Shown: piece by piece, positions 17,168-25,965 of the stretch
How positions within the stretch are numbered: position 1 is the first letter of the stretch
Layout of the letters: each line of letters begins with the position of its first letter
Origin: Methanoregula sp.
Lineage (GTDB): Archaea; Halobacteriota; Methanomicrobia; Methanomicrobiales; Methanospirillaceae
DNA: 64,000 bases
Assembly (NCBI RefSeq): GCF_028679125.1
Contig: NZ_JAJRCG010000010.1
Coordinates: 18,809 to 82,808 of the forward strand
Direction of reading: 5' to 3'
Program-made: the position numbers and the translations under genes
Notes under the pieces: model-generated
What the model saw: the letters and a program-made list of their open reading frames with translations, nothing else
The model's database searches: none
What the model was told of the DNA's origin: nothing

Positions 17168-18006
17168 TGCAACGCAACCTCCCGGTCGCGCTTCAGCTTG
17201 TATTTCCTCTTGAAGAATGCCAGGATGTTGTCGATGTCCCGCCCGGCTATCGCTTCCGCGTTCGGGTGGTCGGTTCCGACCCACTGGGGCCAGTCGATGA
17301 GGATGCATTTCCCGTCCTCGACAAGGATATTGTATTCCGAGAGATCGGAATGGATGATGCCGGCCTGGTACGCTATACGGACATTTTCCAGGATCTCGTC
17401 GAGGAATTCGTCGGGAGACGCGACGTTGCAGCGGTTGAGAATGGGGCCGTTGATGAGGGACATCACGACCGTGTGCCGGTTCTGGGCAATGGGGAGCGGG
17501 ACGCTCACCTTCGGGTGAAGGGCCTTGAGCGCCTGGTACTCGCGCTCTGCCGATTTTCGCGAGGCGATGAGCCACGGGCAGTGCCCATCCTCCATGTACT
17601 CGCGGTTGAGCCGTGCTGATGAGAAGGAACGCCCGCCCACCCGGTGGAACTTGATCGCAACGGGCCCGAGGCCAAGGGCTTCGTACACCACGGACTCCTT
17701 GCCCTCGCCGAGCAGCGTGCCCAGAGCCGAGATCGTACCCTTCTGCGTGAGGGTGGCGAGCGCAAGCGTGTCGTATCCCCCGAAGACGAGGGCATACCCG
17801 TCGTACGGGACCGGGTTGAACCGGACCATCCCCCATTCCATGAGCCGGGAGAGCCGGTAATTGATCTCCGATTCGGAGAGTTTTGTGGCGGTCTTCAGGT
17901 ATTCGAGCGGCACCCACGCGTACCGCTTCATCCCGCGTTCGAGCGCGAGCAGGATGGATTTCTCATATTTGTTCAGGGTGCGGATATGCTCCGCTGCAAC
18001 GCCCAT
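17152..18006 (-). CDS. rio2: RIO2 family atypical serine kinase/ATPase
   Basis: A 284-residue Rio2 with the N-terminal winged-helix domain (about residues 1-90, including KTATKLSESEINYRLSRL) and a RIO kinase domain. Catalytic features are the P-loop-like LGEGKESVVY (about 102-111), VAIKFHR with the ATP lysine, HSDLSEYNIL as the catalytic loop (about 218-227) and IDWPQW as the metal-binding loop. Rio2 acts in maturation of the small ribosomal subunit. The ATG at 18006 was chosen because the winged helix then begins normally. It leads the rio2-DUF460-thiL overlap cluster. Confidence 0.95.
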   Translation of the reverse strand: MGVAAEHIRTLNKYEKSILLALERGMKRYAWVPLEYLKTATKLSESEINYRLSRLMEWGMVRFNPVPYDGYALVFGGYDTLALATLTQKGTISALGTLLGEGKESVVYEALGLGPVAIKFHRVGGRSFSSARLNREYMEDGHCPWLIASRKSAEREYQALKALHPKVSVPLPIAQNRHTVVMSLINGPILNRCNVASPDEFLDEILENVRIAYQAGIIHSDLSEYNILVEDGKCILIDWPQWVGTDHPNAEAIAGRDIDNILAFFKRKYKLKRDREVALQWVTG

Positions 18007-18102
18007 AATCGTTAGAGTGGTTATGTGCGAGAGTATAAAATCGCATCTTTGGTTCCCTGCATACCTTAAACATCTTTTATTATCCAGCATTGATCGGATC
18101 GG

Positions 18103-18753
18103 ATGATGCAGTGCAGCAAGTGTAAGCGCGAGGCAGTGATCTTCCAGCCCTATTCCGGGCAGTATCTCTGTCCGGCTCACCTGACCCTTGATATCGGGAC
18201 AAAGGTCAGGCGGATGATCCGCCAGCAGCAGTGGATGCGGCCGGGCGATCACATCGGCGTAGCCCTGACCGGCACTGCGGCGGATAATGCCCTTCTCTTC
18301 TTTTTCCAGGATCTTACCGGTAAACGCATGGATATACGGGTGTCGGGAATTCCGGCGGAGGGGGGGATTTCAGGGGTCATGGCTGCGGCAGGCACGAGGG
18401 GGATCACCCGGATCGCTCTTTCCACAACGCTTGAACAGGCATCGGCCTCACTCCTGGCGGACATCCTCCGGGGCGATGTTGAGCAATGCACGGGTACCGA
18501 CCCGGATCTTCCCTCTACGCCGGTACTCATACTCCCATTCAGTCACATCCCGGCGGATGAGATCGCGGCATATGCCCGTATCCATGGTATTGAGGGGGAC
18601 ACGCCTGCCCGGCAGCAGGATACCGATCCGTTGTTGATGGATGTGCAGGCCCTGCTCGCCGAATATTCCCGGCGCCACCCTGCAGCGCCTCACGCAATCC
18701 TGAACCTGTGCGAAACGCTCCAATCCCCCGTGCGTCAGGATTCCGGTAGATAA
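18103..18753 (+). CDS. TtuA/Ncs6-like protein with degenerate PP-loop
   Basis: A 216-residue protein. The N-terminus keeps the zinc-finger layout of tRNA 2-thiolation enzymes (CSKCKREAVIFQPYSGQYLCPAH, about residues 4-27) and the following VRRMIRQQQWMRPGDHIGVA segment. Where TtuA/Ncs6 has the ATP pyrophosphatase loop SGGKDS, this protein has LTGTAADN, and the later CxxC catalytic cysteines are missing. It is also about 100 residues shorter than TtuA. It is therefore probably not an active thiolase; a regulatory or scaffold role is possible. It is divergent from rio2. The ATG three bases downstream is an alternative start. Confidence 0.65.
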   Translation: MMQCSKCKREAVIFQPYSGQYLCPAHLTLDIGTKVRRMIRQQQWMRPGDHIGVALTGTAADNALLFFFQDLTGKRMDIRVSGIPAEGGISGVMAAAGTRGITRIALSTTLEQASASLLADILRGDVEQCTGTDPDLPSTPVLILPFSHIPADEIAAYARIHGIEGDTPARQQDTDPLLMDVQALLAEYSRRHPAAPHAILNLCETLQSPVRQDSGR

Positions 18754-18840
18754 TCGAAAACGGGGTGGGAGGACTGCCCTGTACTGAGGTTACCGAACAG
18801 TTGAAAAAGATCTTCCATTAACACTTACTGGAGTACGAAC

Positions 18841-19599
18841 ATGGACGTGGATAACGGGCTCGGATGCAGGATGGGCAGGGTGGAACAGATGATCCGGTAT
18901 GCATACTGGAATACCGGATCAAGGGGGATCGTCATCGGCCTGAGCGGGGGGATAGACTCGGCAGTTGCGGCGGCATTCTGCTGTCGGGCCGTCGGGCCGG
19001 CCCATGTCCTCGGGCTCTCACTGCCGACGTCTGTCAGTAACCCGGACGATATCCGGGATGCAGGGAAATTATGTGATCTCCTGAAGATGTCCCATGAGGT
19101 CATCAGCATCGATCCCCTGCTCGATGCGTACCGTTCCCTGCCGGGATTTCTGGAGACGCCGTACCTTCTTGGGAACCTGATGGCCCGCATCCGCATGGCC
19201 ACCCTGTACTACCACGCGAACCGGGACAACCGGATCGTCTGCGGCACCTCAAACCGGAGCGAGTACCTGGTGGGCTACTGCACCAAATACGGCGACAATG
19301 CCGCTGACATCCAGCCCCTCCTCCACCTCTACAAAACAGACGTGTATGTCGTTGCCCGGGAACTGGGTATACCGGAGCCCATCATGAAGAAGGTCCCCTC
19401 TGCCGGCTTATGGGAAGGGCAGAGCGATGAGAAGGAGATCGGCCTCACCTATGCCGAGATCGATACCTCGTTAAAATCTCTTGAGAAGCAGCAGTGGCTG
19501 GCGCGGACACCGACAGAAGAGAAAGTGCTCGCGCTCGTAAAAAAGAGCGAACACAAGCGGCAGCCGGCACCTAATCTTTTAGCAGTATGTCCAGAATAG
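18841..19599 (+). CDS. nadE: NAD+ synthase
   Basis: A 252-residue NadE, which converts deamido-NAD to NAD using ATP and ammonia. The PP-loop is IGLSGGIDSAV (about residues 32-42). The NaAD-binding and dimer segments RIRMATLYYHAN, GTSNRSEYLVGYCTKYGD and the loop VPSAGLWEGQSDE are all present. There is no glutaminase domain, so free ammonia is the expected nitrogen source. GGAG lies eight bases before the ATG. The 3' end overlaps the convergent pgi gene by 29 bases. Confidence 0.95.
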   Translation: MDVDNGLGCRMGRVEQMIRYAYWNTGSRGIVIGLSGGIDSAVAAAFCCRAVGPAHVLGLSLPTSVSNPDDIRDAGKLCDLLKMSHEVISIDPLLDAYRSLPGFLETPYLLGNLMARIRMATLYYHANRDNRIVCGTSNRSEYLVGYCTKYGDNAADIQPLLHLYKTDVYVVARELGIPEPIMKKVPSAGLWEGQSDEKEIGLTYAEIDTSLKSLEKQQWLARTPTEEKVLALVKKSEHKRQPAPNLLAVCPE

Positions 19600-20299
19600 C
19601 TGCGTAGTCTTCTGGTCTGTTCAGGAAGTCCAGCGCTTTCTCATTTCCTATCAGGCTGTACAATGGCCCGCTGACGATCCGGTGCGCCTCGTGTCCGGAC
19701 CTTGCCCTCACAAACCTGACCGGGGGAACAGCAGGATACCGTGGATTCTTTCGGAGTTCCCCGGTACACAAATCGAAATATGCAGCCCCGTGGTGCGACT
19801 CGTACTCCCCGTACTCGCTCTCAAAGGTGGTGGAGACGATATTTGCCATGGCAAGCGTTTTATCCGGAGATGGATTGATGGAGACGTGCCCATATCCCGG
19901 TGGTATAATGACAACCTCTCCCGTACCTGCACGGATCATAACGATATCGCGAAGATCGCGCGACTGGAGGAGATAGTGTGCCTGCCCCTCAAGAACCTCG
20001 TAGATCTCCGGGTAGCCCATACCCGCGGGAGTCTTCGGGTGGTAATGGCCCTTGGTCTTCACCCGTTCCCCGCAGAGATCGCGGGGCGGAATAACGGTAA
20101 GGTCATACCTCAGGTGATGGGAATGCAGCCACCGCCAGTCCGCGTCCGACTTTGCCAGATCGCGGTACATGGAGTAAAGCGGCCCCTCACCGGAACACGA
20201 CGAATCGGCAAGGACCGGGCGCATCTCCTCTATTGTCCGGACTGTAGGGGAAGGCAGTTCCCCGTCCCATCCTAGCATCACCAATTCTTTTTCATTCAA
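19571..20299 (-). CDS. pgiA: Cupin-type glucose-6-phosphate isomerase
   Basis: A 242-residue archaeal cupin PGI, which interconverts glucose-6-phosphate and fructose-6-phosphate. The metal-binding motif is KGHYHPKTPAGMGYPEIYEV (about residues 83-102), with two His and the Glu in the TxxGHxH...E arrangement, and a third ligand lies in YGHVSIN (about 149). This is unrelated to the bacterial/eukaryotic PGI fold. It is convergent with nadE. Its length is slightly above the 190-residue minimal form, owing to the C-terminal extension. Confidence 0.93.
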   Translation of the reverse strand: MNEKELVMLGWDGELPSPTVRTIEEMRPVLADSSCSGEGPLYSMYRDLAKSDADWRWLHSHHLRYDLTVIPPRDLCGERVKTKGHYHPKTPAGMGYPEIYEVLEGQAHYLLQSRDLRDIVMIRAGTGEVVIIPPGYGHVSINPSPDKTLAMANIVSTTFESEYGEYESHHGAAYFDLCTGELRKNPRYPAVPPVRFVRARSGHEAHRIVSGPLYSLIGNEKALDFLNRPEDYAAILDILLKD

Positions 20300-20449
20300 G
20301 GTAATAATACCCGGCGCTCGCCCGGGCCCGGGAATGTATCCTTCTTACTGCCTGTTCTGTGATCTGTCTTCAGGTGAATAGACAAAATCGCGCGCATCGC
20401 AGAGAGGTATGCCCGGCACAGGGTATCTGGTAGTAACCAGGTTTTCCGT

Positions 20450-21214
20450 TCAGAAATCCCGGATATCTACCATCTCTGAAATATCCATCAGGCCTTTCAT
20501 TGCCTGGATCTGCACCCATCGCCCCCCCTCACGGATCGCGGCGAGCGGATTGGTCCCTCCGATTGCGGCGATACCGATGAACTGGGGATTGACCGGGACA
20601 CCGAGCAGGGGCACGTTGGGAATGCCCACCTCAAGGATGCCTGAATAACTGCTGTCTGCAAGTTCATCCAGCACCTGTCCGACAAGGGGCTCTGCCTCCA
20701 TGTGGAACTCCCGTATATTGGCGAGGATGTTGCCGCTGCCCTTGTGCATCACGTTTGTTACGGACGTGGTCTTCTGCGAGATAAGCACCTGGAGCGGATC
20801 GATGGTAGTATGTTCGTAGAGAATGATATGCGTGAACCGTACCGGGGTCATGTTCTCGATCTCGACAACGCCACCGCCGATCGGGTTGACCGGTATGCCG
20901 CGCCGGATCAGGAGCCCGTCGAACGTGATGCTGCACAGGGTACAGATCCCCGTGGAACCGGCCGGGATGACAAAACCTGAAACTTTCTCTCCCGATGCAA
21001 GGAACCTGACGAGCCCGCTGACACTGACACCGGTCCTGTTTGCATCTTTCAAGATAGATATGGCAAAGTCAAGATCTTCATTTTTGATCAGGGAAAGGTT
21101 GTAGACAACCTTTCCCTCCCCGGTTGTGGGATCAAACGTGACCTGGATGGCATAGTCCTCGATAATATGGTTGACAAACTTCAAGGGTACCATCATTGCA
21201 GTAATCTCGGGCAT
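20450..21214 (-). CDS. DUF128 (NrpR regulatory domain) protein without HTH, NrpRII-like
   Basis: A 254-residue protein made of a single DUF128/NrpR effector domain. Family features visible are GICTLCSITFDGLLIRRGIPV (about residues 90-110), GGVVEIENMTPVRF, EHTTIDPLQVL, REFHMEAEPL and PNVPLLGVPV. NrpR represses nitrogen-assimilation genes and senses 2-oxoglutarate through this domain. The usual N-terminal winged helix is missing. In Methanosarcina, a helix-free NrpRII acts with a separate DNA-binding NrpRI, which is the closest known parallel. It is divergent from the next gene with a 41-base gap. Confidence 0.8.
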   Translation of the reverse strand: MPEITAMMVPLKFVNHIIEDYAIQVTFDPTTGEGKVVYNLSLIKNEDLDFAISILKDANRTGVSVSGLVRFLASGEKVSGFVIPAGSTGICTLCSITFDGLLIRRGIPVNPIGGGVVEIENMTPVRFTHIILYEHTTIDPLQVLISQKTTSVTNVMHKGSGNILANIREFHMEAEPLVGQVLDELADSSYSGILEVGIPNVPLLGVPVNPQFIGIAAIGGTNPLAAIREGGRWVQIQAMKGLMDISEMVDIRDF

Positions 21215-21255
21215 TTCAATAGAAAAATTGTTCTATAAGTCCATGAAAAGTATTC

Positions 21256-22209
21256 ATGATGGAACACGATATGCGGGAAAAAGCCAAGAATGCGATGCGG
21301 CTCATTCTTGAAGCGGCTCGTTTTGAGGTGGAGGAGGTTGACGAACCCCTCGACCTTTCAGCAGTCCGTGACAGCACATGCCTTCTTGTGCTCTGTTCAA
21401 ACGACCGCCCTATGATTGCACAGTTCGACAAGACCAATTACAGTCTCATGATCGATGACCAGGAGATGACCTGCAAGAAGCTGCTCTTCACGCTCGAAAA
21501 AGATCCCGGTACCGAGAACTGTATCCAGTGGGGTGTTGACGAGTTCGTGCGGTATACCGGTGAAGCGGTACTTGCAGATATCGTTGGCCGCGAACTGGCA
21601 CTCGATCTCACGCCCTCAAAGGCAAAGAAAGCGGCGGTTGCAGCGGCGGCCGAGAAAGAGGAGGAACCCTCTGGGATCACCCTCCTCCACTTCCCGATCA
21701 AGCTCACCGAGCAGGCTGCAATCCGGGCCGGGGGGATCCAGGGAACCGCAAAGCTCAGGTTCATCCCCTATTTCCTCTTCCACTATACGAGCACGGGAGA
21801 GCAGGTATACAAGGACCGCCGCATACCGTTCGACGCTGACGGGTGGGGTGCGATCAATGCGATCAACGGGATCAAGATCGATCTCGATGGTAAACTCGTG
21901 GAGGAGAAGGAGATCCCCGGAGGTGCCGAAGTCTGCGATCCCCATATCCGGAAAGATGAGGCATCAGAGCGGATCGTGAGCGAACTGATCGATCGGCTCA
22001 CCCAGAAGGTCCGCATCAAGCAGGAAAAGGGAGATGCGATCTTCTACGAGGAGAAGGTCCTCAAGCCCGACCGCAAGAATATCACGGTCGATGCAAAGCA
22101 GGTCTATATTCCCGTATGGCAGATCCGGGGCAAGAAGATCGTGGAAGTGAATGCATTCACGGGCGAACTGCTCTCGGAACCGATGGATGAAGGCGTCGAA
22201 GTCTTCTAA
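21256..22209 (+). CDS. Conserved methanogen protein of unknown function
   Basis: A 317-residue soluble protein. The N-terminal 100 residues look like an alpha/beta domain (STCLLVLCSNDRPMIAQFD), possibly a PD-(D/E)xK- or restriction-endonuclease-like fold, though no complete motif is seen. A short Lys/Ala/Glu linker follows (about 120-140). The C-terminal half has FIPYFLFHYTSTGEQVYKDR and a closing KQVYIPVWQIRGKKIVEVNA with FTGEL. The ending 'aNA.tGe' is reminiscent of membrane-associated stress proteins, but no assignment is safe. Two ATGs lie three bases apart. Function is unknown. Confidence 0.6.
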   Translation: MMEHDMREKAKNAMRLILEAARFEVEEVDEPLDLSAVRDSTCLLVLCSNDRPMIAQFDKTNYSLMIDDQEMTCKKLLFTLEKDPGTENCIQWGVDEFVRYTGEAVLADIVGRELALDLTPSKAKKAAVAAAAEKEEEPSGITLLHFPIKLTEQAAIRAGGIQGTAKLRFIPYFLFHYTSTGEQVYKDRRIPFDADGWGAINAINGIKIDLDGKLVEEKEIPGGAEVCDPHIRKDEASERIVSELIDRLTQKVRIKQEKGDAIFYEEKVLKPDRKNITVDAKQVYIPVWQIRGKKIVEVNAFTGELLSEPMDEGVEVF

Positions 22210-22336
22210 AGAGAATGAACCCCCATCTCCTTTTTTTCCGTAAACGTTCCCGGCCATTACAGTCGATTCTCTTTTCCTGCGTTCCTGATGTTCCCGATGA
22301 TGAGTGCCAACCCGCCCGCGGCGGGGCGGGATACCC

Positions 22337-23671
22337 ATGATCGTTATCCTTGGCGGGGGGCCGGCAGGACGGCTGGCATCGATCCGCCTTGCAACGGCCG
22401 GAAAAGAGGTCACTCTCATAGAGAAAGGGGGAATCGGCGGGCAGTGCCTTCATTTCGGCTGCATGCCGGTCTGTGCCCTGAACGATGTTGCGCGCCATCT
22501 CCAGGCTGCCGGCACATTCCGGGATCTCGGGATTACCGATTCGGTCCCGAAGGTAAATTTCCCGGAACTCCTTAAGGAAATGCAGAAGATCCAGGCTACG
22601 ATCACCGCCGTCCTCGACAAGGAGACACGGGATGCCGGTGTGGAGATCCGCTATGGGAAGGAAGGGCGGTTCGATGGGAAACAGGTCGTTCTCGGCGATG
22701 AAAAACTGGATGCCGATGCAGTCATCCTCGCGACCGGCTCCCGCCCCATGATCCCGGCTATTCCGGGAATTTCGGCTCCCGGTATCTATACCCCGCATTC
22801 GCTTCGCAGTATGGACCACCTGCCGGAACATCTCGCGATCATCGGCGGGGGGATCATGGCGGCGGAGTTCGCGTATATCTTCTCCCGTTTCGGGAGTAGG
22901 GTGACGATCCTCTCCCGGAGCACATTCCTCAAAAGCCTCGATGAGCAGCTCCGGAAACGGGCGTACCGTGAGCTTGCCGGTGTGGCGATCCGTGAAAAGA
23001 CCGATGTACTCTCTGTCGGGGGCGGGCCGGGGAACCTGCTGCTGGATCTGAAAAGCGCGTCAGGTCATGACGTGCTTGATTGCGATGCCATTCTCATCGC
23101 TGCCGGCCTCACCCCCAATTCGGAACTGCTCGACGGGGTTGCCAAACGACCGAACGGCGAGGTGATCACGGACGAGTACATGCGGACGAATGTCCCCGGT
23201 GTTTATGCCGGCGGGGACGTGACCGGGCCGCCGTTCCTGACCCCGGTTGCCCGGCAGCAGGGGATCGTTGCCGCGGACAACATCCTTGGGAACCACCGGA
23301 AGATGGAGTACAACCACATTCCGCAGGCGCTCAATCTCGGGTACGAACTGGCCTTCTGTTCGGATGGCAACCCGAAAGCAAAGCCTCTCGTTGTACCGGG
23401 GCCGGCCGGTCCCGGCACCTTCTGGTCGGTCCCGGCATCCGATACCGGGTTTGCGAAGATCCAGATCGCACCGGACGGTTCGATCAGCGGCATGTGTTCT
23501 GCGTCCCCCGGGGGTGGATTGATCGCCGGCTACATGGCGCTCCTGATGAGGCACCACTTCTCCGTACACGATTTCGATGATTTCATCGAGGTCCACCCGT
23601 CCACCGACGGGGTTTATGGCCTTGCAAAATATGCATCCGAGGTTCTTCGCAGGCGCCGTGACCGCGAATAA
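22337..23671 (+). CDS. FAD/NAD(P) oxidoreductase, dihydrolipoamide dehydrogenase-like
   Basis: A 444-residue group I pyridine nucleotide-disulfide oxidoreductase. The FAD-binding GGGPAG (about residues 6-11) precedes a redox pair CLHFGC (about 36-41). An NAD-binding GGGIMAAE follows (about 175), then GVYAGGDVTGPP (FAD ribityl loop, about 292-303) and a C-terminal dimerisation domain with VHPSTDG in place of the classic HPTxSE. The residues after the redox pair are MPVC instead of the usual IPSK, so the conserved Lys is lost and a third Cys gained. No 2-oxoacid dehydrogenase genes lie nearby. The ATG at 22337 starts right at the FAD strand. Confidence 0.85.
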   Translation: MIVILGGGPAGRLASIRLATAGKEVTLIEKGGIGGQCLHFGCMPVCALNDVARHLQAAGTFRDLGITDSVPKVNFPELLKEMQKIQATITAVLDKETRDAGVEIRYGKEGRFDGKQVVLGDEKLDADAVILATGSRPMIPAIPGISAPGIYTPHSLRSMDHLPEHLAIIGGGIMAAEFAYIFSRFGSRVTILSRSTFLKSLDEQLRKRAYRELAGVAIREKTDVLSVGGGPGNLLLDLKSASGHDVLDCDAILIAAGLTPNSELLDGVAKRPNGEVITDEYMRTNVPGVYAGGDVTGPPFLTPVARQQGIVAADNILGNHRKMEYNHIPQALNLGYELAFCSDGNPKAKPLVVPGPAGPGTFWSVPASDTGFAKIQIAPDGSISGMCSASPGGGLIAGYMALLMRHHFSVHDFDDFIEVHPSTDGVYGLAKYASEVLRRRRDRE

Positions 23672-23768
23672 CCCGGCGTTCATTTTCCGTCGCAGGTGCT
23701 GAAGGTATTATTACTTTTGGCATCGCATTATTACGATACATATCTCCCCATACCCCGGGTGTTTTTCC

Positions 23769-25310
23769 ATGACCAGTCCCACTGAAAATACTGTATTCGA
23801 CCAGACGCGGCTTGACAAGATTGTCGCCCTCCGCGAGAAAGGGCTCGCGATGTTCCCTCCCACGTTCGACCGCAAGAACACCGTCCTTGAGATCAAGACG
23901 AAGTTCGCGGAGATCACCCATGAGAAGAGTGCGGAGAGCGTCTCGACGGCAGGGAGAATCTACATCGTGCGGAACCATGGCAAGACCATCTTTGCCGATC
24001 TCGGCGACGAGAGCGGTAAGATCCAGCTCTATATCCGCAAGAACGATCTCGGGGAGGATCAATTCGAACTCTTCAACCAGTATGTCGAGCGGGGCGACAT
24101 TGTCGGGGTTGAAGGCCACGTCTTCCGGACAAAACTGGGCGAGATCACCATCTGGGTGGATTCCGTTACCCTCCTGTGCAAAGCGGTCTGTTCCCTGCCG
24201 GAGAAGTTCCACGGGTTAACTGATGTGGAGAAGCGCTACCGTCAGCGGTACGTGGACCTGATCGTCAACGATGAGAACCGGCAGACCTTCAGGAGCCGGA
24301 GCCGGATCATCTCGCTCCTCCGCCGGTACCTTGACGACCACGGCTTCTTGGAGTTCGAGACCCCCATCCTCCAGCCGGTCTATGGCGGGGCAAATGCGCA
24401 ACCCTTCACCACCTACCACAACTCCCTCGACCAGAAACTCTTCCTCAGGATCGCCCCCGAGTTGTACCTGAAACGGCTTGTTGTCGGGGGATTCGAGCAG
24501 GTCTTTGAGATCTCGCGGAACTTCCGGAACGAGAGCATAGACAGCGATCACAACCCTGAATTCACGATGGTTGAGATCTACTGGGCGTACCGGGACTTCA
24601 GGGACATGATGGGACTCACCGAAGACATCGTCACGTCCATCATGCAGCAGGTCCACGGAAAGACCGAGATTCCCTTTGGAGAGATCACGCTCAATTTCAC
24701 CAAGCCGTGGAAGAAGATCTCCATGGCCGATGCCGTGAAGGAGATCGGCGGTATCGATATCTTCGCGCACACGGTTGAGGAACTCCGGAAGCTCGCCCAT
24801 GAGCACAAGATCGAGGACCCGGACAAGCCGCAGAGCCAGCGCGAATACCTCATTGCCTTCTTTGAGGGGCTCGTTGAGGAGAACCTGATCCAGCCGACCT
24901 TCATCTACGATTACCCGGTAGAGAACTCGCCGCTGGCAAAGCGCCACCGCGAGAAGGAGGGCTTCACCGAGCGGTTCGAGCTCTTCATTGCCGGCATGGA
25001 GGTGGGCAACGGGTTCTCGGAACTCAATGACCCGGTCGACCAGAAGGAGCGGTTTGAGGCACAGGACGAGAAGCGCCGTCTCGGCGATGTCGAGGCCCAG
25101 ATGATCGATTACGACTTCATCAACGCGATCGGGTACGGCATGCCCCCGACCGGCGGGGTCGGTATCGGTATCGACCGGCTCGTGATGCTCCTCACGAACA
25201 ACAACTCCATCAAGGAAGTGATCCTCTTCCCTTCGATGAAGACCCATAAGCCGGGCGACGATGAGGAAGCGTCTGAAGAGAAGCCGGAAGCAGCGGTAAA
25301 AGAAGGATAG
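23769..25310 (+). CDS. lysS: Lysyl-tRNA synthetase, class II
   Basis: A 513-residue class II LysRS. It has an N-terminal OB-fold anticodon domain (about residues 55-150), motif 1 around FLEFETPILQPVYGGANAQPF (about 198-218), motif 2 FEISRNFRNESIDSDHNPEFTM (about 258-279), and motif 3 near the C-terminus with GGVGIGIDRLVMLL (about 462-475). It charges tRNA-Lys. Many euryarchaea use the unrelated class I enzyme, so this bacterial-type enzyme probably entered by horizontal transfer. The last 25 residues are an acidic tail (EEASEEKPEAAV). Confidence 0.96.
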   Translation: MTSPTENTVFDQTRLDKIVALREKGLAMFPPTFDRKNTVLEIKTKFAEITHEKSAESVSTAGRIYIVRNHGKTIFADLGDESGKIQLYIRKNDLGEDQFELFNQYVERGDIVGVEGHVFRTKLGEITIWVDSVTLLCKAVCSLPEKFHGLTDVEKRYRQRYVDLIVNDENRQTFRSRSRIISLLRRYLDDHGFLEFETPILQPVYGGANAQPFTTYHNSLDQKLFLRIAPELYLKRLVVGGFEQVFEISRNFRNESIDSDHNPEFTMVEIYWAYRDFRDMMGLTEDIVTSIMQQVHGKTEIPFGEITLNFTKPWKKISMADAVKEIGGIDIFAHTVEELRKLAHEHKIEDPDKPQSQREYLIAFFEGLVEENLIQPTFIYDYPVENSPLAKRHREKEGFTERFELFIAGMEVGNGFSELNDPVDQKERFEAQDEKRRLGDVEAQMIDYDFINAIGYGMPPTGGVGIGIDRLVMLLTNNNSIKEVILFPSMKTHKPGDDEEASEEKPEAAVKEG

Positions 25311-25430
25311 TCCTTTCCGCTGCCCGATCGATCATTCTTTTTTTGGATCAGCTGATCCCACGCTGTGATCTTTTCACGTCCTGTGCAGGATAAAAAAAGG
25401 ATTACGCTTTGATACGCGCAATTGACTGGT

Positions 25431-25904
25431 TTATTCGATGGTCACTTTTACCATCGTGACATCGTTCTTCGGCCGGTCTTCCCGGAGGGTCTTGGTCTTG
25501 CCGATTTTATCGACAACATCCATACCTTCAATGACCTTCCCGAAAGCCGGGTGTTTGCCATCAAGGAAGTTGTTGTCAGCGAGATTGATGAAGAACTGTG
25601 ATCCCCCGGTGTTGGGGCCGGCGTTTGCCATCGAGATGGTGCCCCGGTCGTTCCGGTTGCCGGGCGGGAACTCGTCCTTGATAGCGTAACCCGGGCCTCC
25701 TGTGCCGTTCCCTTTTGGATCGCCGCCCTGGATCATGAAACCGTTGATAACGCGGTGGAAGATAATCCCGTTGTAGAACCCTTCGTTAACAAGTTTTTCG
25801 AAGTTGCCAGCGGTAATTGGCATGTCGGGTGCAAGCGCGATCCGGATCGTGCCCATATTCGTCTCGATCCGTGCAATTTTTCCTGGTTGTTCTGGTGCTG
25901 TCAT
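25431..25904 (-). CDS. Cyclophilin-type peptidyl-prolyl isomerase, cytosolic
   Basis: A 157-residue cyclophilin without a signal peptide. Active-site elements are [15 protein letters not shown] (about residues 49-63, with the catalytic Arg), the [16 protein letters not shown] segment (about 93-108) and the [18 protein letters not shown] block (about 114-131). The Trp/His position after the core is LDGKH, a common prokaryotic form. It catalyses prolyl cis-trans isomerisation in protein folding. It is tandem with an exported paralogue immediately upstream on the same strand. Confidence 0.94.
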   Translation of the reverse strand: MTAPEQPGKIARIETNMGTIRIALAPDMPITAGNFEKLVNEGFYNGIIFHRVINGFMIQGGDPKGNGTGGPGYAIKDEFPPGNRNDRGTISMANAGPNTGGSQFFINLADNNFLDGKHPAFGKVIEGMDVVDKIGKTKTLREDRPKNDVTMVKVTIE

Positions 25905-25965
25905 AGTATCCTTAACAGTATGGGGATTACGGTTATATCAAAATGCTATGGGAAAAAAGGATGGT

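Noticed and set aside
17168..17917. 250-codon N-terminal extension of the DUF460 protein
   Set aside because: This stretch lies inside rio2 in another frame and has no domain-like sequence. The ATG at 17167 gives a normal family start.
14347..18006. Plus-strand open frames across the rio2-thiL cluster
   Set aside because: Several long frames exist here (for example 14762-15649 and 16145-16936), but all lie opposite well-supported genes and match no family.
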